This document shows positions 17,911-28,066 of a DNA stretch of 64,000 bases, piece by piece. This DNA is from Aestuariibaculum sediminum (GTDB lineage Bacteria > Bacteroidota > Bacteroidia > Flavobacteriales > Flavobacteriaceae), in the NCBI RefSeq assembly GCF_014596945.1, contig NZ_JACVXB010000006.1, positions 125,770 to 189,769 of the forward strand, written 5' to 3'. A program made the position numbers and the translations under genes. Within the stretch, counting starts at the first letter, position 1; every line of letters begins with the position of its first letter. Below the pieces are notes generated by a model that was given only the letters and a program-made list of their open reading frames with translations, had not been told where the DNA came from and searched no databases.

Positions 17911-19143
17911 CTATCGTTTTAAATTCTTAATTCGTTGCAATAGGGTGGGGTGAGAGTAATGCATGAAAACGTATGCAGGATGAGGTGTTAAATTACTCAA
18001 ACTGTTTTTTGATAATTTCTTTAACGAGGTAATTAAAGGTTCTGCTTTGTAGGTAGTTTTAGCAAAATCATCTGCTTGGTATTCAAAAGCGCGAGATACC
18101 ATATTCATAATTAACCCTGTTATTTCAGATATTGGCGCATAAAGTAAACCAAAGGCAACGAGTCCAATATGGAAACTTGGTGTGTTAACGCCTAAAGCGT
18201 TTGAAAGTAGTGGATTAGAAATAAATAGCGACAACACATAAAGCATGATGCCGGTAAGTAAAACTGAAGAAATTAAATTAAAAATGATGTGTTTCTTTTT
18301 ATAATGCCCAACTTCGTGAGCCAGAACCGCCACAATTTCGTCGTCGTCTAAGTCGTTTATTAAAGTATCGTAAAGTGTTACCCGTTTTTTACTTCCAAAA
18401 CCAGAAAAATAGGCATTTGCTTTTGTGCTTCGTTTCGAGCCATCTATCACAAAAATTTTATCAAGTTTAAAACCAACGGTCTTGGCGTATTCCGAAATTT
18501 TATCGCGTAAACTTCCGGTTTCTAATGGCGTTTGTTTGTTAAATAACGGTACAATTAGTTTAGAATAAAACATATTCATAAATACCGTAAAAGCAGTCAC
18601 CAGCGCCCAGGCATAGAGCCAGAAATGGTCTCCAGTGGATTGGTAAAACCAAATGACTAATGCCAGAATACCTCCCCCAACGAAAACCATCATAAACCAG
18701 CCTTTAATTTTATCAAGCAAAAAGGTTTTTAAAGTTGTTTTATTAAATCCGAATTTTTCTTCAATAACAAAGGTGCTATAATATGAAAAGGGTGTTGTTA
18801 GGATATCGCTTCCAATCATGATGATTCCGAAGAAAATTAAAGCTACAATTATTGGATTCTCGCTATAACTTCTTGCTATGGTGTCTACAAATGCAAAGCC
18901 GTCTAAGAATAAAAAACCAAGTGTTAAAACAATGGAGAATGTTGATGTAATGATGCCAAATTTATATGTGGTAGCCTTATAGCGTTGCGATTTTTTATAA
19001 TCGTCTTCATCATAAACATCGTGTAATTCTTTCGGAAGTGTGTCATTGAAATGTTTAGCATTTAAGGCATCTAAAATTTTATCAACAATAAAATTGATAA
19101 TGATTATGGCTATAATAATATTAAATAGGGTAGTTGAGGTCAT
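17911..19143 (-). CDS. M48 family integral-membrane zinc protease (Ste24/CAAX protease-like)
   Basis: 410 aa with about seven membrane helices. The zinc site is H275-E276-x-x-H279 (LAHEVGH) with the third ligand E353 in EYQADD. An N-terminal extension (residues 1-160) with KGWF and SDILTTPFSYYSTFVIEEKFGFN is typical of the Ste24 branch and absent from HtpX. The family cleaves C-terminal or misfolded membrane proteins; bacteria lack prenylated CAAX proteins, so a quality-control role is likely. The start lies 3 bases after the stop of the upstream RNA methyltransferase gene, so the two form an operon. Confidence 0.93.
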   Translation of the reverse strand: MTSTTLFNIIIAIIIINFIVDKILDALNAKHFNDTLPKELHDVYDEDDYKKSQRYKATTYKFGIITSTFSIVLTLGFLFLDGFAFVDTIARSYSENPIIVALIFFGIIMIGSDILTTPFSYYSTFVIEEKFGFNKTTLKTFLLDKIKGWFMMVFVGGGILALVIWFYQSTGDHFWLYAWALVTAFTVFMNMFYSKLIVPLFNKQTPLETGSLRDKISEYAKTVGFKLDKIFVIDGSKRSTKANAYFSGFGSKKRVTLYDTLINDLDDDEIVAVLAHEVGHYKKKHIIFNLISSVLLTGIMLYVLSLFISNPLLSNALGVNTPSFHIGLVAFGLLYAPISEITGLIMNMVSRAFEYQADDFAKTTYKAEPLITSLKKLSKNSLSNLTPHPAYVFMHYSHPTLLQRIKNLKR

Positions 19144-19146
19144 GGG

Positions 19147-19944
19147 TTAATTAAAATTTCGTTGTCTTTTACATTCAAAAATTAGAATTCCAGCAGCTAC
19201 CGAGACATTCATGGAATCGATTTCACCCTGCATGGGGATAATAATATTTTGTGTAGCATGTTTTAGCCAGTTATCGCTTAATCCTGTGGCTTCAGTACCT
19301 ACAACTATGGCAGTTGGTTTGGTGAAATCTTGAGTGTGATAATTTACCGAAGCTTGTAAGGCGGCACAGTATATATTTATATTTTTAGATTTAAGGAAAG
19401 CTACGATATCGTCTGTACTGCCTGTAGCAATCTGGTTGGTGAAAACGCAGCCTACACTAGAGCGAATAATGTTTGGATTGTACAAATCGGTTTTCGGGTT
19501 CGCAATAATAACTGCGTCAGCATTGGCTGCATCGGCAGTTCGTAATAGGGCTCCAATATTACCTGGTTTTTCAGGAGCTTCGGCAACCAAAATTAAAGGG
19601 TTTTTTGATTGAAAGATTAAATCGTTAATAGTGTGATTTTTACTCTTTGCTACCGCCAAGAGACCCTCTGTGGTATCTCGATAAGCCAGTTTTTCATAAA
19701 CATCTTTCGAAACCTCAATGCTATTTGCGGCTAGATTTGAAAATGTGTCCAATTTGGTTTCAGATATCAAATCCGGATAATATAAAATGGTGTCTATCTT
19801 GTAGTTTCCTTTTACGGCCAAATTAATTTCTCGAATACCTTCAATTAAAAACAATCCCGATTTCTTCCGTTCCCGAGCTTTATCCTTAAGCTGAACGAGC
19901 TGTTTGATATAGGTGTTTTGTACACTGGATATTTGTTTCTTCAT
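19147..19944 (-). CDS. TrmH-family (SPOUT) RNA 2'-O-methyltransferase, rRNA type
   Basis: 265 aa from the ATG at 19944. The earlier ATG at 19971 is less likely because a -7-like TAATTTTG lies between the two (19960-19953, minus strand). An N-terminal SpoU substrate-binding domain (SGLFLIEGIREI, residues about 29-40) precedes the SPOUT core: PEKPGNIGALLRTADAANADAV, VVGTEATGLS, IPMQGEIDSMNVSVAAGI. It resembles RlmB/TsnR-like enzymes that methylate 23S rRNA; the exact nucleotide cannot be told. It is the first gene of a two-gene unit with the M48 protease. Confidence 0.85.
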   Translation of the reverse strand: MKKQISSVQNTYIKQLVQLKDKARERKKSGLFLIEGIREINLAVKGNYKIDTILYYPDLISETKLDTFSNLAANSIEVSKDVYEKLAYRDTTEGLLAVAKSKNHTINDLIFQSKNPLILVAEAPEKPGNIGALLRTADAANADAVIIANPKTDLYNPNIIRSSVGCVFTNQIATGSTDDIVAFLKSKNINIYCAALQASVNYHTQDFTKPTAIVVGTEATGLSDNWLKHATQNIIIPMQGEIDSMNVSVAAGILIFECKRQRNFN

Positions 19945-20026
19945 AAGGAACGCAAAATTAATGGTTTTCATGTAATTTAGTTAGTTTTTGGGCGACAAAG
20001 CCAATTAACCAATCAAAAATTATATT

Positions 20027-20809
20027 ATGAAATACATTTTAGTCTTTTTTACTTTTTTTGTAATGGTCTCATGTAAGCAAAAATCTAATACTCCTGGTTT
20101 AATTAGTAATAGAGATGAGAATGTTAATAGTTATCCAGAGTCTCTTCAAAAAATTTTCGAAGCACATGGCGGTCTGAGTCGATGGAAAGGGATGCGAAGT
20201 TTGGAGTTTACTATGTATAAACCGGATGGCGACGAAGTTACTTTGGTTGATTTAAAACAAAGGAAATCGCTTATATCAATGCCAAAACACAATTTGGGAT
20301 TCGATGGAAATCAGGTTTGGCTAGAAAATAAAGATACTGTTTCGTATAATGGTAATCCAAAATTTTATTATAATCTGATGTTTTATTTTATTGCGATGCC
20401 GTTTGTTTTGGCAGATGATGGGATTAGTTATTCGAAAGCGCAACCTTTGAATGTTGATGATAAAACCTATCCAGGAATTAAAATTTCATATGCAAATGGC
20501 GTAGGTGAATCATCAGATGATAACTATATTTTATATTTTGATGAAACCACTCATAAAATGGTTTGGCTGGCCTATACCGTTACTTATTTTTCGAAGGCGG
20601 AGTCGGATAATTTCAATTTTATAAAGTACAATCAATGGCAGGAAGTAAATGGATTGTTACTGCCTAAGGAATTACAATGGTATCGTGTTGATCAAGGTAA
20701 ACCTATAACAGTCGCTAATAAAGTGGATTTTGGAAATGTAAACATTTCAGAGGAGATACTTGAAAAATCTGTTTTTCAGATACCGGATAATGCTACAATT
20801 GTTAAATAA
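20027..20809 (+). CDS. Exported lipoprotein, DUF6503-like
   Basis: 260 aa with a lipobox (VSC at about 14-16) after a hydrophobic leader. The body begins with a helix holding the motif EAHGGLSRWKGMRSLEF, followed by an all-beta region (FDGNQVWLENKD, PGIKISYANG, YILYFDETTHKMVWL, LPKELQWYRVDQG). This is the pattern of the Bacteroidota DUF6503 family, which looks like a LolA/LppX-type half-barrel that could carry a lipid. It stands alone between a divergent methyltransferase and its own terminator. Function unknown. Confidence 0.75.
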   Translation: MKYILVFFTFFVMVSCKQKSNTPGLISNRDENVNSYPESLQKIFEAHGGLSRWKGMRSLEFTMYKPDGDEVTLVDLKQRKSLISMPKHNLGFDGNQVWLENKDTVSYNGNPKFYYNLMFYFIAMPFVLADDGISYSKAQPLNVDDKTYPGIKISYANGVGESSDDNYILYFDETTHKMVWLAYTVTYFSKAESDNFNFIKYNQWQEVNGLLLPKELQWYRVDQGKPITVANKVDFGNVNISEEILEKSVFQIPDNATIVK

Positions 20810-20837
20810 TTAAAAGATACAAGCGAGAAATGAAAGT

Positions 20838-20867
20838 AAAAGCTGTCTGTTAAGGCAGCTTTTTTTA
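20838..20867 (+). terminator. Rho-independent terminator
   Basis: Stem AAAGCTG / CAGCTTT with loop around TCTGTTAAGG, then a run of T, 29 bases after the lipoprotein stop. Confidence 0.75.
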
Positions 20868-21048
20868 TGAGGTATAATTATAAAAGTAGCAACTTGCCTT
20901 TATTTTTTTGGAGAATGCTATATGTTAATTAATTGTGTGGAAAATGAGGAGTAAAAATAACATTTTGTGCATTTCTTAAATGAAAGGTTATGCCAAAAGC
21001 AAAGCATAAATATTAATAACGAATTAAACTAAAAAAGACTTTTAAACA

Positions 21049-24000
21049 ATGAAGAATAAACTGCAATTTATAATCTTCATGTTGATTTTAGGCTTCGGTC
21101 TAACGCTTCATGCACAAAATAATTATACGCCCTACGACGATTTACCTGGTATTCCTAAAGATAATAAACCCGCTTATCAAGAGGATTATCCAGATTGGGC
21201 AAAACTTTTATATCGTTATCCTATAAACTTTAACGAATTAGAGCAAATGTACGCGGCTTACGATAAAACAATTCGTTCAATACCAAAATCAGATAGGGAA
21301 TTTAGGGCTATAGTTCGCTACTATAAGTTGTGGAAACCTATTGTTTTACAATATGTTGATGAAACAGGGGGAATAAATTTGCCCACCGATTCACCGCTTC
21401 AGGTTCTAAATAAAATGAATAGTTTAAAGACTACGAATCAAACTTCAGATGCATCAAACTCGAACTGGACTTTTTTAGGACCTAAAAACACATTTTGGTT
21501 AAATACAAATGTAACTGGACCAACTCCAGGAGTAGCACCTTGGCAGGTAAATGTATATTGTTTTGATGTCTTTAAAGGGAATTCAAATATTATATATTGT
21601 GGAACAGAAACCGGTTATGTAAATAAAACTACAGACGGAGGTTTAAATTGGAGTCTGTTAGCTCCTAATTATGTTTTTGGGGGCATACAGGCTATTTTAG
21701 TTCATCCAACAAATCCAGATATTGTTTATGTATCTTCCAATTCTAAAATTCATAAAACTACTGATGGAGGTTTAACATGGAATGCTATAAACACTAATTC
21801 TAATTTTAAGGCAAACCATATTATTATGGATCCCTCAAACGATAATAAATTAGTAGTTTCTTCAGATAAAGGGGTTTATGTTTCTACCGATGCTGGTGTA
21901 AATTGGTTGCAGAAAACAACTGAGATGACTTACGATGTTGAGTTTAAGCCAGGAGATAGCAATATTATTTATGCCATCTCCGAAGGTACAAGTTATTTTA
22001 AAGCTGTGTATTCAACGAATGGAGGTGATTCCTTTTCGAACATACCTAATTTTCCTTCCAACATTGTTAAAAATTCAGGAGGCTTATTGGCTGTAACACC
22101 TGCAAACAATAATATAGTTTTGGCAACTATGTTAAGTGAAAATAAAAAACCGTATTTATATAAAGGCGTTTTTGAGAATAATACCTGGATTTGGTCAGAA
22201 GTTATAGAATGCGCTACAAATACTTTCAAATATGATAATGGGCAAGGCTATTACGATTTGGTTTTAGAAATTTCACCTGCAGATGAAAACAAATTCATGG
22301 TGGGAACGACAACATTATTTAAAACAAATGATGGCGGAGTTAGTTTTGATGCCATTGGAGGGTATTTTGGAAGATTTCAAATTCATCCAGACATTCAGGA
22401 TATGAAATGGTTTGCAGATAATTCGGTTTGGCTAGCTACCGATGGTGGAATGAGTTTTTCCAACGACGCTTTCGAAACCGATTTTCAACCTAGAATAAAT
22501 GGTATTGTAGGATCACATATGTGGGGCTTTGATCAAGGTTGGAATGAAGATATTACTGTTGGGGGAAGATATCACAATGGGAATACCGCGATGGCTGATT
22601 TTTATAATGGTAAAGCATTAAGGATGGGTGGGGCCGAATCTCCAACAGGTTGGGTGCTACAAGGAAAAAGTCGTCAGGTAGTATTTAACGATTTAACCCC
22701 AAATGGGTTTATATTACCCGAAACTGCAGAAGGAATTGCAGAAGGAAGATTTAATATAGGAAAGTTTCCTAATATGCTTGAATATGGAAATAATCGAGGA
22801 AACTTAATTCATCATCCAAATTATCATGGCATTCTTTTTCTTGGAGAAGGTAATAGCGTATGGAAAAGTACTGATTCAGGTGTTAGTTTTAATGAGTTGG
22901 AAGCTTTCTCAGGTCAGGTATTATCGATTCAAATTAGTAGAGTAAACCCCAATATTATGTATGCTGATGTAAAAGGAGCCGGCTTATATAAAACAGAAGA
23001 CCAGGGGGAAACTTGGGTTTTGAAACCAGCATTGCATAGTGGCACAATGGGAGGAACTAAAATGCAAGGAAGAACTATTTTTAAGCTGTCCTTATTTGAA
23101 GAAAATACTATTTATACCTGTTATTCTAATGGTTTGGGGCAAAGCGTTAAAGGACAGGTTTTTAAATCAACTGATGGGGGAGACAGTTGGATTAATTGGT
23201 CTGGGGTGTTAGATGTGTATACAAAATGTCTGGCTATTCAACCTAGTAACGATGGAAAAGATTTAATTTATTTATTTACAAGTAAACGAGCAGGGGTGCC
23301 ATCGGGAGTGTTTTATCGAAAAAGCGATGCCACATCTTGGAGCACTTTCGCTAATAATTATCCAGGGAATTTTGATATTAATACAGCCATACCATTTTTT
23401 AGAGATGGGAAAATGCGTATTGCTGGTAATGGCGGTGTTTGGGAATCGCCGTTACAGGAACAAAATTATACGCCTATTGTAGAGCCTTGGGTGGATGGCC
23501 TTTCAAATAATTGTTATGATAATGTATTACAATTTGATGATCATTCAATAGTAAATCATAGCAATACAAGTTGGCATTGGGATATCTCACCGGCTCCAGC
23601 TTATATTAGTGATGCTAATGTTAGAAATCCACTGGTAAGACTTGGAGCTGCCGGAAGTTACAGTGTCACATTAACCCTTACGGTTAATGGTGTAGCGTAT
23701 TCTAAAACCATTGAAAATATGGTTACAACTACAACTTGTCCGTCGGTAAGTGATTGTTCAAATCCAGGAGAAATTCCACAAAGCGAATGGGCTTTGCTGT
23801 ATGTTGATAGCCAGCAAAACAGTACCGCAATTAATGCTTTTGATGGTGACCCAAATACACATTGGCATTCCAAATGGAGCCCAACCAACGATCCGCTTCC
23901 ACATGAAATTCAAATTGACCTGGGAGATAATTACAGTATTAGTAAGTTTACATATTTACCCAGACAGGATGGTAGTGCGAATGGTAAAATTAAGGATTTC

Positions 24001-25092
24001 GAGTTATATTTTAGTTTCGATAAGAATAATTGGGGTGATCCCAAATATACAGGACAGTTCATTAATTCATCAGCGGAACAAAGTGTAAATTTTTCAGAGG
24101 CTGTACAGGGCCGATATATGCGCTTAGTCGCTTTAAGTGAAGTTAACGGACAAGTGTGGACTTCGGTAGCAGAGTTAACTGTTAACGGATGCTATTTTGA
24201 TAATTGTCCAGGAATAGATAATGCAGATCAAAAGGATTTTGACGGTGATGGTATTGGAGATGCCTGTGACGACGATGTAGATGGTGATGGTGTTTTAAAT
24301 GAAAGTGACCATTGTCCTGAAACTCCACTCAGTGATTTTGTTGATGCCAATGGTTGTAGTTTAATTAATTTACCCAGTAATAACTTTAAAGTGCAAACTA
24401 TTGCAGAAACCTGCAAAGAAAGTGATAATGGTAAGCTAATAATTAAGTCACAAGATATCTCCTATAATTATGTTTTAACCTTGTCCCAAAATAATAATGT
24501 AATAGGAACTTATAATTTTTCTGATACGGTAGAAGTGACTAGTTTAATGGCTGGAAATTATACCGCCTGTATAACAATAAGCACCGAGCCAGATAAGTTT
24601 AAGCGATGTTTTGACGTGAAAATTACTGAGCCGGAAGATTTATCGGTATACGCTAAAATAGATAATGATAAAAAATCAATAGATTTTAAGTTAAATCATG
24701 GCGATGTTTATAATATTAATCTAAATGGAAAAACAATAACCACCTCCGAATCTGAAATATCAATCAATTTAAAATCAGGAACAAATGTATTACGTATAAC
24801 AACAGATAAAGCATGCCAAGGCGTATTCGAAAAAACAATTATGGTTTCAGATGTGGTAATGGCATTTCCTAATCCTTTCCATGATACGTTTAGCGTTTAT
24901 CTAGGAAATATTAATGAAAATATGGTTTCGATAAAGGTTTATTCAACAACTGGTAAATTAATTCAAATGCGAACGTTAGAGGTTAATAATGGACTGATAG
25001 TGGTTGATGGGACTCAGTTTCCGCAGGGCATGTATATGGTGAATGTAACCTCGAACAGTATCAATACAAATTTTAAAATTATCAGAAAATGA
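21049..25092 (+). CDS. T9SS-secreted multidomain protein: BNR/sortilin-like propeller, PKD-like, F5/8-C, thrombospondin-3 repeats
   Basis: 1347 aa. Signal peptide 1-22 (to LHAQ). Residues about 130-800 contain repeated TTDGGLNW / STDAGVNW / STDGGDSW Asp-box motifs, the mark of VPS10/sortilin or GH74-like beta-propellers. About 812-897 is PKD-like, 907-1047 an F5/8-type C (discoidin) carbohydrate-binding domain, 1050-1097 Asp-rich calcium-binding thrombospondin type 3 repeats ([14 protein letters not shown]). About 1267-1347 is a type A T9SS sorting domain (AFPNPF ... VYSTTGKLI ... [10 protein letters not shown]). It should be exported and attached to the cell surface. An enzyme activity cannot be proved. 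Its TGA overlaps the next ATG (ATGA). Confidence 0.85.
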   Translation: MKNKLQFIIFMLILGFGLTLHAQNNYTPYDDLPGIPKDNKPAYQEDYPDWAKLLYRYPINFNELEQMYAAYDKTIRSIPKSDREFRAIVRYYKLWKPIVLQYVDETGGINLPTDSPLQVLNKMNSLKTTNQTSDASNSNWTFLGPKNTFWLNTNVTGPTPGVAPWQVNVYCFDVFKGNSNIIYCGTETGYVNKTTDGGLNWSLLAPNYVFGGIQAILVHPTNPDIVYVSSNSKIHKTTDGGLTWNAINTNSNFKANHIIMDPSNDNKLVVSSDKGVYVSTDAGVNWLQKTTEMTYDVEFKPGDSNIIYAISEGTSYFKAVYSTNGGDSFSNIPNFPSNIVKNSGGLLAVTPANNNIVLATMLSENKKPYLYKGVFENNTWIWSEVIECATNTFKYDNGQGYYDLVLEISPADENKFMVGTTTLFKTNDGGVSFDAIGGYFGRFQIHPDIQDMKWFADNSVWLATDGGMSFSNDAFETDFQPRINGIVGSHMWGFDQGWNEDITVGGRYHNGNTAMADFYNGKALRMGGAESPTGWVLQGKSRQVVFNDLTPNGFILPETAEGIAEGRFNIGKFPNMLEYGNNRGNLIHHPNYHGILFLGEGNSVWKSTDSGVSFNELEAFSGQVLSIQISRVNPNIMYADVKGAGLYKTEDQGETWVLKPALHSGTMGGTKMQGRTIFKLSLFEENTIYTCYSNGLGQSVKGQVFKSTDGGDSWINWSGVLDVYTKCLAIQPSNDGKDLIYLFTSKRAGVPSGVFYRKSDATSWSTFANNYPGNFDINTAIPFFRDGKMRIAGNGGVWESPLQEQNYTPIVEPWVDGLSNNCYDNVLQFDDHSIVNHSNTSWHWDISPAPAYISDANVRNPLVRLGAAGSYSVTLTLTVNGVAYSKTIENMVTTTTCPSVSDCSNPGEIPQSEWALLYVDSQQNSTAINAFDGDPNTHWHSKWSPTNDPLPHEIQIDLGDNYSISKFTYLPRQDGSANGKIKDFELYFSFDKNNWGDPKYTGQFINSSAEQSVNFSEAVQGRYMRLVALSEVNGQVWTSVAELTVNGCYFDNCPGIDNADQKDFDGDGIGDACDDDVDGDGVLNESDHCPETPLSDFVDANGCSLINLPSNNFKVQTIAETCKESDNGKLIIKSQDISYNYVLTLSQNNNVIGTYNFSDTVEVTSLMAGNYTACITISTEPDKFKRCFDVKITEPEDLSVYAKIDNDKKSIDFKLNHGDVYNINLNGKTITTSESEISINLKSGTNVLRITTDKACQGVFEKTIMVSDVVMAFPNPFHDTFSVYLGNINENMVSIKVYSTTGKLIQMRTLEVNNGLIVVDGTQFPQGMYMVNVTSNSINTNFKIIRK

Positions 25093-25778
25093 AAAAGTTT
25101 TTAGTTATATATGTTAGTTTTCTAATATTTGGTTGTAGTAATGGTAGCGATTCAAGTGACGATGGGGAGGTGAAAGACCCTGCTGCTGCACTGCTTGTAT
25201 TTCCTGAACCGAACAGTGAATGTACAGAAGGTAGCAATAAAACAACCACACGCAGTACTATAAAATTTGAATGGAATTCTTCAATTAATACCGATAATTA
25301 TAATCTAGTTGTGAAAAACTTAGAGACAAATTCTGAAAATATTTATAACACAACTCAAACTTATAAAGAAGTAAGTTTAAGTAGAGGGGTTGCGTTTTCT
25401 TGGTATGTGGAATCTAAGTCTAATACATCAGACATTATAGCTAAAAGTGAGCTCAGGAAATTTTATAATGCGGGTGACGGGGAGCGTGCGTATGCACCTT
25501 TTCCTGCAGATATTATTGCACCATTGAATAACGAAACTTTATCTGAAACTACCATATTTTTAGATTGGAATACATCCGACCTAGATGGAGATGTCCTTTC
25601 TTATGATGTGTTTCTTGATACAGCTAATCCGCCTGCTTCGTTTAAAACCGGAATTACAGAAAGTAAATTAGAAGGGGTTCAGGTAGAAGCTAGTACAACA
25701 TACTACTGGAAGGTTTTAACGAGAGATGCACTAGGAAATGCATCAACTTCAGAAACGTATAGTTTTAAAATTGAATAG
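25089..25778 (+). CDS. Lipoprotein with two fibronectin-III-like domains, coupled to the T9SS protein
   Basis: 229 aa. The lipobox is FGC at about 14-16, followed by a Ser/Asp-rich linker ([11 protein letters not shown]). Two beta-sandwich domains of about 85 residues follow (about 45-125 and 135-229): [20 protein letters not shown] and [22 protein letters not shown], with [15 protein letters not shown]. The W...D.Y.. and Y.W.V...D..GN features are typical of bacterial FnIII or SusE-like domains. The gene overlaps the large secreted protein by 4 bases, so they are probably made together; the lipoprotein could hold the secreted protein or its ligand at the surface (inference). Confidence 0.8.
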   Translation: MKKFLVIYVSFLIFGCSNGSDSSDDGEVKDPAAALLVFPEPNSECTEGSNKTTTRSTIKFEWNSSINTDNYNLVVKNLETNSENIYNTTQTYKEVSLSRGVAFSWYVESKSNTSDIIAKSELRKFYNAGDGERAYAPFPADIIAPLNNETLSETTIFLDWNTSDLDGDVLSYDVFLDTANPPASFKTGITESKLEGVQVEASTTYYWKVLTRDALGNASTSETYSFKIE

Positions 25779-25800
25779 AAGTTTGTAAGCATGTAATATA

Positions 25801-25836
25801 AATAAAGCTAAGAGACTTCAGTCTCTTAGCTTTATT
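25801..25836 (+). terminator. Near-perfect 36-bp palindrome, terminator-like
   Basis: Arms of 17 bases (AATAAAGCTAAGAGACT and its exact complement) around a 2-base centre at 25818-25819. It is 22 bases after the lipoprotein stop and ends 10 bases before the TonB receptor ATG. It is most simply a terminator, but the T-tract is short. Confidence 0.65.
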
Positions 25837-25846
25837 GTTTGTAATT

Positions 25847-28066
25847 ATGATCCTTAAAAAGAAAGTAACAATAATTAAGCGAGTAATAATTTTATTCCTG
25901 TTTTTAGGTTTTAATTTGGCTGGATTTGCACAGGCATGGCAGCCAATTATTAAAGAAGTTAAACTAGATAGAATTATTATTGGAGCTAAACGCTATAGCG
26001 ATTCAGTTAAAAAAGTTTCTCAAAAAATAATTAAAGTTTCAAAAGAAACTATTGAATTTCAAAACTTTCAAAATACCGCCGATGTTCTAGCCAATAGCGG
26101 AACAGTAACCGTTCAAAAATCGCAGCAAGGTGGTGGAAGTCCTGTTATAAGAGGATTTGAAGCTAGCAGAGTGTTATTGTTGGTAGATGGTATTCGAATG
26201 AATAACCTTATTTTTAGAAGCGGACATCTTCAAAATGTCATTACTGTAGATGAAAATATGCTTGAACAGGTTGATGTTCTTTTCGGGCCGTCATCAACGG
26301 TATTTGGAAGCGATGCGTTAGGAGGAGCCATTAATTTAAAGACAAAAAATGCCAGATTTATTTCTGAAACCAAAGGAAAGGAGTTTTCTGGTAGTGCAGT
26401 TGCAAGGTATAGTTCTGCTAATTATGAGAAATCATTCTACACGGATTTAAATATCGCTGGAGAAAAGTGGGCTTCATTAACAGCATTCTCACTTAACGAT
26501 TTTGACGATTTAAGAATGGGTGCAAAAAGAAATGGTAAAAATGATTATTTTGGTGAACGTCCATATTACGTGGAGAGTGAGCGTGGTGTTGATGAGGTTG
26601 TGGTTAATTCAAACAAATATGTACAGAAATTTTCTGGCTATAAACAATATAATGCGATGCAAAAATTGGTATATATGCCTAACGAAGTGACATCACATCA
26701 ATTAAACCTGCAGTTTTCAACGACTTCAAATATACCCAGATATGACCGCCTTACAGATTTAGTTGGTGGTCAATTAAAATACGCAGAATGGTATTACGGT
26801 CCGCAAAAACGATTTTTAGCAGCCTACCGATTTAAAAAACAAAAGGTACTTTTTAATAGCGACATGACGATAGGCTTGAGCTATCAAAATATTGAGGAAA
26901 GTCGAATGAATCGAAAATTTAATAATGATTTTAAAAAGAGCCAAATTGAAAAGGTAAATGTGTTTTCGGTTAATGTTGATTTAAATAAAACTGTTGGCAA
27001 AGGAAATTTATTATATGGCTTTGAAGTATTTCATGACCGTGTAAATTCTAGCGCAAAATTGAATAACAGGGTAACGGGATATGAAACACTAGCAGGGACG
27101 CGCTATCCTAATGGAAAGAATTATATGTTAAGAATGGATGCGTTTAGCACTTATCAGTCAAAATTATCAAAAACGACTACTTATAATTTTGGAGCTAGAA
27201 TAGGGTATAGTTTGTTAAGAAGTAATATTTCTGATAATACGGTATTTGTATTGCCTTTCAAAAAGATGAAGCAAAACAACGTAACCTATAGCGGCACAGC
27301 AGGAATCGTTAACAAATTAGGTAATTCGCGCGTGGTTTTTAATGTGTCATCAGCATTTCGAGTGCCAAATATAGACGATTTGGGAAAAGTATTCGATTCG
27401 GGTGGCGGTATCTTAATTGTGCCAAACCCTGAGATAAAACCTGAAAAAACAATCACTTCAGATGTGTCTTTTACAATAGGAGAGGGTAAAAACATAAAGT
27501 TTGAAGCCACATTTTTTTACACGCATTTTTTTGATGCTATTGTTACCGATAATTATACATTTAAGGGAGAGGATTCCATTGAGTATGAAGGTGAATTAAG
27601 TAATGTTTATGCGAATCAAAATAAAGGAAAAGCAAGAATATTTGGCGTGTCTTCTATTTTAAATTTGAAGTTAACTAAATCGTTAGAATTTACTGGTACA
27701 TTTAATTATACCAATGGAAGAATTTTAGATGAAGAATCGCCCTTAGACCATATTCCTCCTGTTTTTGGTAAATTAGGATTAAGATATAAATCCAACATCT
27801 ATGAAATTGATTTATATGCATTATACAATGGTAGAAAAGCTATTGAAGATTATTTTTTAAATGGTGAAGATAACGAACGTTATGCTCCTAAAGGCGGTAT
27901 GCCAGCCTGGTATACCCTTAATTTAAAAGGTGGGTATCATATATGCCCTCATTTAAATATTTATTCTGGCGTAGAAAATATTTGCGATACACAGTATCGT
28001 ACTTTTGCTTCAGGAATTAATGCTCCAGGAAGAAATTTATATCTTGGAATTAAGTATACTTTTTAA
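25847..28066 (+). CDS. TonB-dependent receptor, haemoglobin/haem type
   Basis: 739 aa from the ATG at 25847; the TTG at 25835 lies within the hairpin and is rejected. After a signal peptide (to about residue 27) comes a plug domain: TADVLANSGTVTVQKSQQGGGSP, VIRGFEASRVLLLVDGIRMNN, then LEQVDVLFGPSSTVFGSDALGGAIN. The RGFEASRVLLLVDGIRMNN pattern is that of haemoglobin/transferrin/lactoferrin receptors. A 22-strand barrel follows and ends in an aromatic terminal strand (LYLGIKYTF). Unlike many flavobacterial receptors it has no N-terminal carboxypeptidase-regulatory domain. It probably imports haem or another iron source; no Fur-like site is evident. Confidence 0.85.
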   Translation: MILKKKVTIIKRVIILFLFLGFNLAGFAQAWQPIIKEVKLDRIIIGAKRYSDSVKKVSQKIIKVSKETIEFQNFQNTADVLANSGTVTVQKSQQGGGSPVIRGFEASRVLLLVDGIRMNNLIFRSGHLQNVITVDENMLEQVDVLFGPSSTVFGSDALGGAINLKTKNARFISETKGKEFSGSAVARYSSANYEKSFYTDLNIAGEKWASLTAFSLNDFDDLRMGAKRNGKNDYFGERPYYVESERGVDEVVVNSNKYVQKFSGYKQYNAMQKLVYMPNEVTSHQLNLQFSTTSNIPRYDRLTDLVGGQLKYAEWYYGPQKRFLAAYRFKKQKVLFNSDMTIGLSYQNIEESRMNRKFNNDFKKSQIEKVNVFSVNVDLNKTVGKGNLLYGFEVFHDRVNSSAKLNNRVTGYETLAGTRYPNGKNYMLRMDAFSTYQSKLSKTTTYNFGARIGYSLLRSNISDNTVFVLPFKKMKQNNVTYSGTAGIVNKLGNSRVVFNVSSAFRVPNIDDLGKVFDSGGGILIVPNPEIKPEKTITSDVSFTIGEGKNIKFEATFFYTHFFDAIVTDNYTFKGEDSIEYEGELSNVYANQNKGKARIFGVSSILNLKLTKSLEFTGTFNYTNGRILDEESPLDHIPPVFGKLGLRYKSNIYEIDLYALYNGRKAIEDYFLNGEDNERYAPKGGMPAWYTLNLKGGYHICPHLNIYSGVENICDTQYRTFASGINAPGRNLYLGIKYTF

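Noticed and set aside
23750-24088. Second open frame inside the large T9SS gene
   Set aside because: Out-of-frame shadow in the discoidin region; the main frame has clear domains.
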